From assembly GCA_018713055.1 (NCBI GenBank), contig DVFW01000018.1, positions 89,880 through 153,879 of the forward strand: a stretch of 64,000 bases of DNA, written 5' to 3'. Within the stretch, counting starts at the first letter, position 1. The number at the start of each line of letters is the position of its first letter. Below the pieces are notes generated by a model. It ran no database searches. It was not told where the DNA came from and was given only the letters and a program-made list of their open reading frames with translations. The stretch is from Scatavimonas merdigallinarum. GTDB taxonomy: Bacteria; Bacillota; Clostridia; Oscillospirales; Acutalibacteraceae. Made by a program: the position numbers and the translations under genes. This document shows positions 57,133 through 64,000 of the stretch, in pieces.

Positions 57133-59610
57133 TTATTGTTTTTCAAACGTAAACACGCCGTTTTTGCAGCCGCAGACAACCCTATCCTCCGCTTTGACCG
57201 TGCCATCCAAAATTTTTTCAGAAAGCGGATCTTCTATCTGCGCACAAATTGCACGGCGCAGGGGCCTGGCTCCATATACGGGATCGTAGCCTTCATTTGC
57301 AATCGTCTTAATCGCTTCGTCCGTAAAAGCAATGGAAATCTGCATTTCTGCAAGCCGTGCTTCCAGCTCTTTGAGCATATGTCTTGCAATCTGTCCAATC
57401 TGCTCTTCGTTTAGCTTGTTGAATACAATGATATCATCCACACGGTTTAAAAATTCCGGACGGAAGGTCTTTTTCAATTCCGCCATGACCGTCTCTTTGA
57501 GCATTTTGCTTTCTTCTGTATCCCTGGAAGCATCATCCCCAAAGGCAAAGCCCAGGTTTTTCTGCTCGTTTGTAATCAGACGCGCACCAACATTGGAGGT
57601 CATGATAATGATCGTATTTTTGAAATCGACCAGTCTGCCCTGGGAGTCTGTCAGCCTGCCGTCTTCCAGCACCTGCAAAAGCATATTGAATACGTCTGGA
57701 TGGGCCTTTTCAATTTCATCAAACAGCAGCACGCTGTAGGGATGGCGGCGAACCTTTTCTGTCAGCTGCCCGCCTTCATCGTAACCGACATAACCCGGAG
57801 GAGAACCTACCAGTCTGGAAACCGTGTGCTTTTCCATATATTCCGACATATCCAGGCGGATCATGGCGTTTTCATCGCCGAACATTGCCTGTGCAAGCGC
57901 TTTGCACAGCTCTGTCTTGCCAACGCCGGTGGGGCCAAGAAAAATAAACGAGCCAACCGGGCGTTTAGGATCCTTCAGGCCTACTCTGCCGCGGCGGATG
58001 GCTTTGGCCACGCTTGCGACTGCTTCATCTTGTCCAATGACTCTTTGATGCAGAACCTCTTCCATTTGCAGCAGCCGTTCGCTCTCTTCCTGCGTTAAGC
58101 GGGAAACCGGCACGCCGGTCCAGTCGGACACAATTTTTGCAATGTCCTCCTCTGTAACCTCGCCACTGACCTTTTCATTCTCTTCACGCCATTTTTCCTT
58201 TTGCTCCCGGAGCGCCTCGCGCGCCCTTTTTTCTTCATCGCGCAGCTTTGCCGCACGTTCAAAATCCTGTGTGTTTACAGCGGCGGCCTTTTCCTGCTCA
58301 AGCTCTTTGATCTTTTTTTCGGTTTGTTTGATGTCGTCCGGCTCGGTGTGGGCATGCAGGCGCACACGCGAAGCAGATTCGTCGATCAGGTCAATGGCCT
58401 TATCCGGCAAAAAGCGGTCTGCAATGTATCTTGCGGACAGCTCCACTGCCGCATAAATTGCTTCATCTGTAATTTTCACCTTGTGATGGGCCTCATAACG
58501 GTCGCGCAAGCCCTTAAGAATCTCCACCGCTTCTTCCTGCGTAGGTTCGCCTACCATTACAGGCTGGAAACGGCGCTCCAGCGCTGCGTCCTTTTCAATA
58601 TATTTTCTGTATTCCTGGATTGTGGTCGCGCCGATGACCTGAAAGTCGCCTCTTGCAAGGGAAGGTTTTAAAATATTGGCTGCGTCAGCAGAACCTTCTG
58701 CAGAGCCGGCGCCGATAATCGTATGCAGTTCATCTATAAATAGGATCACGCTCGGGTCATTTTTCACTTCATCCATCGCGTTTTTGATCCGGTCTTCAAA
58801 ATCACCCCTGTATTTTGTTCCGGCGATCATTCCCGTCAGATCAAGCGCTACAATTCTTTTGCCTTTTAACGGTTCCGGCACTTCGTCCGTTGCAATTTTC
58901 AGCGCAAGACCTTCTGCAACCGCCGTTTTGCCAACGCCCGGTTCACCAATCAGGCACGGATTATTTTTGGTTCTTCTGGAAAGGATCTGGATAACACGCT
59001 CAATCTCTTTTTCTCTTCCTATAACCGGGTCGATTTCGCCGTCTTTTGCTTTTTGGGTCAGGTCTCTGCCAAACTGGTCAAGCGTTTTTGTATTGCTCTT
59101 TTTACCGCTCTGTGCAGACACGGAAGAAGAACCGCCCTTTTCAAAGTCAAAAAATTCACCGCCGTCCTCTTCACTTCCCAGCTCCGCCTTTACCGCTTCC
59201 AGAAGGTCTGCAGGCTTTACGCCAAGTTCCTTCATAAAAGATACCGCATAGCTGTCGCTTTCTTCCAAAAGCGCTAAAAGCAAATGCTCGGTACCCACAT
59301 AATTATGACCCAGTCTGGCTGCCTTTACAACCGCATGCTGTAAAATACGTTTGGTCCTTGGCGTAAAGTCGGAAGGGGTTAGCGCCGTACGGCTGCCAAC
59401 GCCAATTTTTGCCCGAATCATTTCCAAAACGCCGTCGGCCGTTACGCCGGCGTTTACAAGCGCAGTGCCCGCAACGCCGCTGCCTTCATCCAACAGCCCC
59501 AAAAGTATATGCTCTGTGCCAATATATGTGTGTCCCAGGCTTTGCGCTGCTTCTATTGCAAGATTCAGGGCCCGGTTTGCTTTTTGCGTGAATCCGTTAA
59601 AACTATACAT
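57133..59610 (-). CDS. clpC: Clp protease ATPase ClpC
   Basis: 825 residues, full length. Order: N-domain repeats (FTQKANRALNLA; HTYIGTEHILLGLL; HNYVGTEHLLLALL), AAA1 with Walker A GEPGVGKTAVAEGLAL, coiled-coil M-domain with a UVR-like stretch (about 400-500), and AAA2 with GPTGVGKTELCKALA and the ClpP-binding region near LGFAFGDD. ClpC with ClpP degrades misfolded and phospho-arginine-marked proteins. It is the last gene of ctsR-mcsA-mcsB-clpC, 58 bases after mcsB. Confidence 0.97.
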   Translation of the reverse strand: MYSFNGFTQKANRALNLAIEAAQSLGHTYIGTEHILLGLLDEGSGVAGTALVNAGVTADGVLEMIRAKIGVGSRTALTPSDFTPRTKRILQHAVVKAARLGHNYVGTEHLLLALLEESDSYAVSFMKELGVKPADLLEAVKAELGSEEDGGEFFDFEKGGSSSVSAQSGKKSNTKTLDQFGRDLTQKAKDGEIDPVIGREKEIERVIQILSRRTKNNPCLIGEPGVGKTAVAEGLALKIATDEVPEPLKGKRIVALDLTGMIAGTKYRGDFEDRIKNAMDEVKNDPSVILFIDELHTIIGAGSAEGSADAANILKPSLARGDFQVIGATTIQEYRKYIEKDAALERRFQPVMVGEPTQEEAVEILKGLRDRYEAHHKVKITDEAIYAAVELSARYIADRFLPDKAIDLIDESASRVRLHAHTEPDDIKQTEKKIKELEQEKAAAVNTQDFERAAKLRDEEKRAREALREQKEKWREENEKVSGEVTEEDIAKIVSDWTGVPVSRLTQEESERLLQMEEVLHQRVIGQDEAVASVAKAIRRGRVGLKDPKRPVGSFIFLGPTGVGKTELCKALAQAMFGDENAMIRLDMSEYMEKHTVSRLVGSPPGYVGYDEGGQLTEKVRRHPYSVLLFDEIEKAHPDVFNMLLQVLEDGRLTDSQGRLVDFKNTIIIMTSNVGARLITNEQKNLGFAFGDDASRDTEESKMLKETVMAELKKTFRPEFLNRVDDIIVFNKLNEEQIGQIARHMLKELEARLAEMQISIAFTDEAIKTIANEGYDPVYGARPLRRAICAQIEDPLSEKILDGTVKAEDRVVCGCKNGVFTFEKQ

Positions 59611-59668
59611 GGTACATACCTCCCATTTTTATTCTGCCTGATTTCCTTTTCCTCTTTATATTTATCCT

Positions 59669-60688
59669 TTACAGGCGCGCATTGACAATTCTGGCCCGCA
59701 GGGCATCACGCTGCTCCGGCGGCAGACGCCTGCCCTCTTTTTTCATCAGTGTGGCGGGCTGCAGATCCGTCATTAACTCATTTACCGTGTCAAGCGTTAC
59801 ATCTTTGATCTCTCCCAGTGTGATCCCAAGACGCACATTGGAAAGCAGCTTTATGCATTCTTCATTGCTCAACAGCCTGGCGCTTTTGAGTATACCGCGC
59901 GACCTGCTGATCATGTCGAGCGTTTCCACATTTTGGGCGAGCGCCTGTCGTGCGCTGCGCTCCTGCGTAACCAACTGCATTGCAATGTTTTGCAGATTAT
60001 CAATTGCCGCCTTTTCTGAAAGTCCCAGTGTTACCTGGTTGGAGAGCTGGTAAAGCGCCCCTTTGGGCTCTGTGCCCTCGCCGTAGGTACCGCGCAGCGT
60101 AAGGCCAAGTTTTGCAAGATTTCCTGCGATACGCCCGATTGCCTTGCTGTGCTGCAGTGCCGGCAGATGCAGCATAAGAGAAGCACGCATACCGGTTCCC
60201 AGATTGGTTGGGCACTGTGTAAGATAGCCCAGCTTTTCGTCAAATGCAAAGCCAAGCGCATGGTCCAGCAGCGTGTCAATTTTATCCGCCATATCGTACA
60301 CTCCGGCAAGTTCGAGACCTTGCGACATAACCTGGATGCGAATATGGTCTTCTTCATTGATCATAATGCCGACCGTTTCATCTGCTGTCAAGAGCAGGTA
60401 GCGTCCCTGCCGGTCGGAAGCAAATTCCGGACTGACGATATGGCGTTCCACCAGAGAGACCGCTTCCTCTTCCGACATCTGCTGCATATTGATAAACTGA
60501 AAGCTGTCTGCAATTGCGCTGTTGCTGTGCAAAAGCGCTTCCTGAATTTTTTTTGCAACCTCTTCCCGCTGCGTGCTGTCCAGCCTGCAGGGAAAGGGGT
60601 ATTCCTTTAAATTTCTTGCAAGGCGCACCCGGGTGCTGACAATTACATCTCCCTGCTTTCCGCTTTGTTCATACCATTTTTTGCCCAT
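59669..60688 (-). CDS. mcsB: Protein-arginine kinase McsB
   Basis: Phosphorylates arginines on aberrant proteins as a ClpCP degradation tag and on CtsR. 339 residues with phosphagen-kinase features: VSTRVRLARN, INEEDHIRIQ and the active-site CPTNLGTGMRAS. The C-terminal RDALRA is the RDxxRA allosteric phospho-Arg pocket motif of McsB. AGGAG precedes the start by about 9 bases. It lies 23 bases from mcsA. Confidence 0.96.
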   Translation of the reverse strand: MGKKWYEQSGKQGDVIVSTRVRLARNLKEYPFPCRLDSTQREEVAKKIQEALLHSNSAIADSFQFINMQQMSEEEAVSLVERHIVSPEFASDRQGRYLLLTADETVGIMINEEDHIRIQVMSQGLELAGVYDMADKIDTLLDHALGFAFDEKLGYLTQCPTNLGTGMRASLMLHLPALQHSKAIGRIAGNLAKLGLTLRGTYGEGTEPKGALYQLSNQVTLGLSEKAAIDNLQNIAMQLVTQERSARQALAQNVETLDMISRSRGILKSARLLSNEECIKLLSNVRLGITLGEIKDVTLDTVNELMTDLQPATLMKKEGRRLPPEQRDALRARIVNARL

Positions 60689-60711
60689 TCTGCCACAACT
60701 CCTTTCCAGGT

Positions 60712-61215
60712 TTATGCTTCAGACGCCGTACCGTCTTCCAGCTCTTTGATCTTGTCCCTGAGCTTAGCTGCCTTTTCAAACTCCTGTTTTTCTATGGCGG
60801 CCTTCAGCTCCGCCTTTGCCTGGTCCAGCGCATTGATTACACGCAGCTCCTTACCTGCGCCTCCGGCCCGTTTTCCAGTATGCAGGGTGTTGCCGTGCAT
60901 TTTTCGCACAGACGGCAAAAGTTCGTCGTAAAAGGTTTGATAGCACTGTGCGCAGCCAACCTTGCCTGTTCTTGCAATATCTGCAAAAGAAGCCCCGCAA
61001 CCACTGCAGCGCGTAGCGCTTGTTCTTGGCGGCAGGCCGCTGTCCAAAAAGCTGCCCAGAAAACTGCTGAAATCCAAACCCATATTGTCAAACAGATTTC
61101 CATATCCCATTTTCTTTGCACATTCCGGGCAAAGCATATACTCTGCAAATTCCCCGTTTATCATAGTTTTAATATGTGTAGTTGCCTGATGTTTCTGACA
61201 TGATTGACACAACAT
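60712..61215 (-). CDS. mcsA: McsA, zinc-finger activator of McsB
   Basis: 167 residues. Two pairs of zinc cysteines occur: CQSC with CPEC, and CSGC with CAQC. A UVR motif follows at the C-terminus (LKAAIEKQEFEKAAKLRDKIKELE). McsA binds and activates McsB. AGGGAGG precedes the start. It is followed by mcsB in the same operon. Confidence 0.94.
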   Translation of the reverse strand: MLCQSCQKHQATTHIKTMINGEFAEYMLCPECAKKMGYGNLFDNMGLDFSSFLGSFLDSGLPPRTSATRCSGCGASFADIARTGKVGCAQCYQTFYDELLPSVRKMHGNTLHTGKRAGGAGKELRVINALDQAKAELKAAIEKQEFEKAAKLRDKIKELEDGTASEA

Positions 61216-61264
61216 ATCAATTCCTCCCTTGTCAAAGTGTAACCGGCCTTTCGGCCATATTTTG

Positions 61265-61714
61265 TCAAATTAATGTAAGCAGCATATTTTTAAATACGTG
61301 GGCGCGCAGGTTGTCGCGGTATTCTCTGGGAATATCTGCGTACGCCCTTTCTGAAACGGCGCTGTGCATAAGGTTTGCGGCTTCTTTTGAAATAAGCGAT
61401 TGCTGCACCATATTCTGGAGCATGATTCTGGCAACGCCGTAATCCAGACTTTTTCCAATAGAATTCACTACATGCATGATTGCCAGGTTCGCATCCAGAT
61501 GAATTCTGGTAATGCGGATATAACCGCCGCCGCCCCGGCGGCTTTCGACGATATAGCCCTGTTCAGGGGTAAAACGCGACGCAAGCACATAATTGATCTG
61601 GCTGGGAACACACCCCAGCGTCTGTGCCAGCTCATTGCGCTGTATTTCTGCATTACCGCCTGTTTCCTCCAGCATCTGTATAATATACTGCGCGACAATG
61701 TCACTCATCCGCAT
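61265..61714 (-). CDS. ctsR: Class III heat-shock repressor CtsR
   Basis: 149 residues. The N-terminal winged helix has MSDIVAQYIIQML, RNELAQTLGCVPSQINYVLASRFT and the Gly-rich wing RRGGGGYIRI (the phospho-Arg-sensitive wing). The C-terminal dimer domain ends with YADIPREYRDNLRAHVFKNML. The start at 61714 (MRMSD) has AGGAGG 8 bases upstream. It represses its own operon through GGTCAAA boxes and is the first gene of ctsR-mcsA-mcsB-clpC. Confidence 0.96.
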   Translation of the reverse strand: MRMSDIVAQYIIQMLEETGGNAEIQRNELAQTLGCVPSQINYVLASRFTPEQGYIVESRRGGGGYIRITRIHLDANLAIMHVVNSIGKSLDYGVARIMLQNMVQQSLISKEAANLMHSAVSERAYADIPREYRDNLRAHVFKNMLLTLI

Positions 61715-61749
61715 TTTTTCCGCCTCCTTCCAACTGGCAAACATCTTTA

Positions 61750-61822
61750 TTTGACCTTGTTTGACCTTATGGTTTTATTATAGGCATAAGGTCAAAAAAA
61801 GTCAAAGTCAATTAAAGTCAAA
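61750..61822 (-). promoter_or_regulatory. ctsR promoter with CtsR operator array
   Basis: Minus strand: -35 TTGACT (61805-61800), a 17-base spacer and TATAAT (61782-61777). A perfect CtsR box, GGTCAAA-N3-GGTCAAA, lies downstream of the -10 at 61766-61750 (minus strand). The plus strand holds a further near-perfect pair GGTCAAA-AAA-AGTCAAA at 61790-61806, covering the -35, and AGTCAAT-N3-AGTCAAA at 61806-61822. Confidence 0.9.
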
Positions 61823-62016
61823 AAACATTTGTTTTTTCTGTAAAATCTATCATTTTCTTTAATTTTCTTCTACTTACTTAAAATACCTCTTTGTTTTATA
61901 ATTTTTAAAATTTTTTTCCGACTGCATGCTTTTGTATGGCGCGTATAAAAAAAATAGATTATAATAGAGAAAACAACCGGGTTTCCGGTAAAGATGTGAA
62001 ACAGGAGAGGTGCAAT

Positions 62017-62352
62017 ATGAAGCTGGTTTATGCGATTGTTCATTCTGATGACGCCGATGTAGTAACGGAGGAGCTTAACAAAAACAGGTTTAGCGTCACA
62101 AAACTTTCTTCTACAGGCGGCTTTTTGCGAAAAGGCAACACGACCCTTATGATTGGTACGGAGGATGAAAAAGTAGACCGCGTTATTGAAATTATTAAGA
62201 ACGAATGCGGGAAAAGGCAGCAGGTTGTTTACAATATGCCTTACTCCGGCGAGGGTATCCCTATGGACCATTTTAACGTAATGCCGGCAACGGTAGACGT
62301 AGGAGGGACAACCATTTTTGTTGTAAATGTCGAACGCTTTGAAAGAAGCTGA
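62017..62352 (+). CDS. Cyclic-di-AMP receptor (DarA/PstA)
   Basis: 111 residues of the PII-like DarA/PstA family. Conserved MKLVYAIVHSDDADVVTEEL at the start, then VTKLSSTGGFLRKGNTTLMIG, in which residues after the beta strand bind c-di-AMP, and the ending VGGTTIFVVNVE. AGGAGAGG precedes the ATG at 62017. The corA-like gene follows 6 bases later, so c-di-AMP sensing is genetically linked with ion transport here. TATAAT at 61960-61965 may be the -10. Confidence 0.93.
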   Translation: MKLVYAIVHSDDADVVTEELNKNRFSVTKLSSTGGFLRKGNTTLMIGTEDEKVDRVIEIIKNECGKRQQVVYNMPYSGEGIPMDHFNVMPATVDVGGTTIFVVNVERFERS

Positions 62353-62358
62353 TATGCC

Positions 62359-63312
62359 ATGTGTACAGAAAAAGAAAAAAGTCGGTTTGCTTTTACAGTA
62401 AACGCCTATTATACGATTGGCCCCGGAATCGAAAGGACGGAATCTTTTACGCCATCCGACGGCGCGCTGTTGGTCGCCATTGTAGATGAGGCTGGCTTTT
62501 CTTCTCTGCAAAAACAGGAAAGCCTTCCCACCGCGCTGCTGCATAAGGATAAAAACATCCGGCTTACCAGGCTTTTAAAATTGGAGAATTGCCTGCTTTG
62601 CACGTTAAACATTCCGTTAAAAAGGGACAAACTGCGCCAGCGCGCCAAGCTGACAGTGATCATTCAGCAGAAGCGCGTTGTGATTGTAGTACATAACACG
62701 CAGGCGCAAAAGCTGTTAAACGCTTTCTTTTTAGACCCGGCCGCGGGGAGTATTTCCTGTGAGCGTTTTTTGTACGAATTTTTTGAAAGCTTTCTTGGGA
62801 ACGATCTGCTTTTCCTAGAGGAAATGGAAAAGCATCTGGGGATTCTTGAAGACGATATCCTGGGTGGAAAAATTACCAACTGTGACAGGAAAATTATTCC
62901 ATTAAAGCGGGAACTGATGTATTTACACAGCTATTATGCCCAGCTGCTGGATCTTTTTGTAAAATTGCAAAATAACGACCATACTTATTTTACAGAGGTT
63001 GCACTCTTTCAGCTTTTATACGAACAGGCAGACCTTCTCTTTGACATATCGCAAATGCTGCGTGAATACACGGTTCAGATCCGCGAATTATACCAGACGC
63101 AGATTGACATAAAGCAAAACAAAACGATGAAGCTTTTAACGGGCATTGCCACCATTTTTCTACCGCTTACAGTGATTACCGGTTGGTACGGCATGAATTT
63201 TGTAAATATGCCTGAGCTTAAATGGAGCTTTGGCTATCCCATGGTTTTTATCGTCAGCCTGGTTATTTCTCTTGTCTGTATTTATATTTTTAAAAAGAAA
63301 AACTATTTTTAA
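62359..63312 (+). CDS. CorA-family divalent cation transporter
   Basis: 317 residues. A large N-terminal cytosolic domain is followed by a long helix (LGILEDDILGGKITN...ELMYLHSYY) and two C-terminal membrane helices. The first ends with the signature YGMNF and the second with a basic tail KKKNYF. CorA channels take up Mg2+ or other divalent ions as pentamers. It is co-transcribed with the c-di-AMP receptor gene. Confidence 0.92.
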   Translation: MCTEKEKSRFAFTVNAYYTIGPGIERTESFTPSDGALLVAIVDEAGFSSLQKQESLPTALLHKDKNIRLTRLLKLENCLLCTLNIPLKRDKLRQRAKLTVIIQQKRVVIVVHNTQAQKLLNAFFLDPAAGSISCERFLYEFFESFLGNDLLFLEEMEKHLGILEDDILGGKITNCDRKIIPLKRELMYLHSYYAQLLDLFVKLQNNDHTYFTEVALFQLLYEQADLLFDISQMLREYTVQIRELYQTQIDIKQNKTMKLLTGIATIFLPLTVITGWYGMNFVNMPELKWSFGYPMVFIVSLVISLVCIYIFKKKNYF

Positions 63313-63812
63313 ATGCAATGCGGCGTACAGGCAGCAAACCTGTCTGTATACCTTTTTGCTTTTATATATCGGCTTGCCGGCGCCTGTGTATAAATTTCCT
63401 GTTGATCCATACATATATAAAAAAGCACAGCCGTGTTTTGCTGCGCTTGTCTCTCACCTTATTAAAAATGCGGCCATGTCTTTCACTCTACAAAAATTCA
63501 TTCTTAAAATTTAAAACAGCGCGCCGTTATAAAAACAGCGCCGTTTATTTAGATGCATAGAGATTGCACTATGGCGTTTGCGCCCTGCACAAATGTTATT
63601 TATGCAGGACGCATGGATGTTCAATAATGGAAAAAGGATTTCTATCACTGAACCCGTCGTTAGATGGCATGTTTACTATACATCTTTTTTATTAAAAAGA
63701 AAAGGCTTTTGGTAAAGTTGGATCAATTTTCGTGAAGTTTGGTAAGTTGTTATATTGAAACAAAAAAATATTTTTCTTTATGGTAAAAATCTCCTGTTTT
63801 TCGTGGGATATT
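63313..63812. other. Intergenic stretch without a convincing gene
   Basis: AT-rich. Short open frames have no Shine-Dalgarno and no recognisable product. A weak hairpin (ACAGG/CCTGT at about 63335-63351, followed by TTTTT) may terminate corA. A direct repeat CAGCGC-type element occurs near 63514-63545. Confidence 0.5.
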
Positions 63813-63844
63813 TTGTCGAAAAAAGATTTAAAACCGTATATAAT
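63813..63844 (+). promoter_or_regulatory. Probable Spo0A-controlled promoter
   Basis: The sequence TTTTGTCGAAAAAA (63811-63824) contains a perfect 0A box core TGTCGAA (63814-63820), 18 bases before TATAAT (63839-63844). A TTGTCG/TATAAT spacing of 20 resembles Spo0A-activated promoters with the 0A box over the -35. No gene follows in the remaining 150 bases, so its target is beyond the window. A small inverted repeat AATGGCA/TGCCATT lies at about 63955-63972. Confidence 0.55.
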
Positions 63845-64000
63845 GTCTTATGCTTTACAGCTTTTTTACAGGATGGAAATCTTTACAGGCCGCCCTTTTG
63901 CGCGCTTTGCTTCCTTATAATTATTTCCGGACCGTTCTTAACTAAAACCATAAAAATGGCATAATGCCATTATAAAATATAAAATGGCAGATGCACAGTT

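Noticed and set aside
63755..63964. 69-residue frame at the right edge
   Set aside because: It overlaps the 0A box/promoter, has no Shine-Dalgarno, and its composition looks like translated AT-rich non-coding DNA.
1..64000. tRNA, rRNA, CRISPR arrays, insertion sequences and prophage genes
   Set aside because: No cloverleaf/T-loop signatures, regularly spaced repeats, transposase or phage motifs were seen by eye; a tRNAscan or repeat-finder run would be decisive.

Overview
The window looks like chromosome from a strictly anaerobic, endospore-forming member of the Clostridia, most likely an Oscillospiraceae/Ruminococcaceae-type gut or anaerobic-digester bacterium. The evidence is the sporulation genes (spoIIP, gpr, spoIVB, spo0A), [FeFe]-hydrogenases, dockerin-bearing secreted enzymes, acetate kinase, the Firmicutes-type ctsR-mcsA-mcsB-clpC operon, a phenylalanine T-box, a TPP riboswitch, and the queA-tgt-yajC-yrzE gene order known from Bacillus and Clostridia. 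I saw no rRNA, tRNA, CRISPR array, prophage or intact insertion sequence. The species cannot be named from sequence reading alone.

Layout. 1-2.9 kb: queuosine genes queA (partial) and tgt, then yajC and a YrzE-like membrane protein. 2.9-6.0 kb (minus): EamA permease, GH13 alpha-amylase lipoprotein and a small membrane protein. 6.1-10.9 kb: Phe T-box, pheST, ireB-like gene and a Cu/Zn superoxide dismutase-like gene. 11.0-13.7 kb (minus): Pro-rich membrane protein, spoIIP and gpr. 13.8-16.6 kb: two convergent secreted hydrolases, a papain-like peptidase and a CHAP amidase, both ending in dockerins. 16.9-21.8 kb (minus): a four-gene [FeFe]-hydrogenase/sensor/SpoIIE-phosphatase operon behind a sigma-A promoter and a perfect Rex operator. 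21.8-26.5 kb (minus): radical SAM protein, deoxyinosine glycosylase, acetyltransferase and a CtpE-like P-type ATPase. 26.8-29.4 kb: spoIVB, spo0A and a CopZ-like protein. 29.5-31.9 kb (minus): cysK and metY. 32.1-34.0 kb: glycolipid glycosyltransferase and PlsY-like acyltransferase. 34.1-36.5 kb (minus): ATP-grasp enzyme and EctB-like aminotransferase. 36.8-41.3 kb: transglutaminase-like lipoprotein, pyrK-pyrD, DUF421 protein and ruvX. 41.4-43.3 kb: a decayed zone with an HxlR regulator, a nitroreductase without a start codon, and two gene remnants. 43.5-47.9 kb (minus): TPP-riboswitch-controlled thiD-thiC-thiM-thiE-HAD operon. 48-57 kb: membrane protein, pyrophosphatase, GH13-DUF1653 fusion, PHP phosphoesterase, DnaI- and DnaD-like replication proteins, ackA and tmcAL. 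57.1-61.9 kb (minus): ctsR-mcsA-mcsB-clpC with CtsR boxes. 62.0-63.3 kb: a cyclic-di-AMP receptor followed by a CorA transporter. 63.3-64 kb has no convincing gene but carries a probable Spo0A-dependent promoter pointing out of the window.

How the genes work together. Most of the window is housekeeping. The most interesting unit is the hydrogenase operon. A 2Fe-2S protein, a PAS-containing sensory-type [FeFe]-hydrogenase, a SpoIIE/PP2C phosphatase with an extra C-terminal domain, and a group-B-type [FeFe]-hydrogenase lie in one transcription unit. Its promoter carries a textbook NADH/NAD+-responsive Rex site just downstream of the -10. This suggests one circuit that couples redox state to H2 sensing and signalling. 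Other points of interest are a Cu/Zn SOD homologue with no signal peptide and a Lys where the catalytic Arg is usual, an ectB-like gene without ectA or ectC, a thiamine operon without local thiazole genes but with a HAD phosphatase, and overlapping divergent promoters for ackA and tmcAL.
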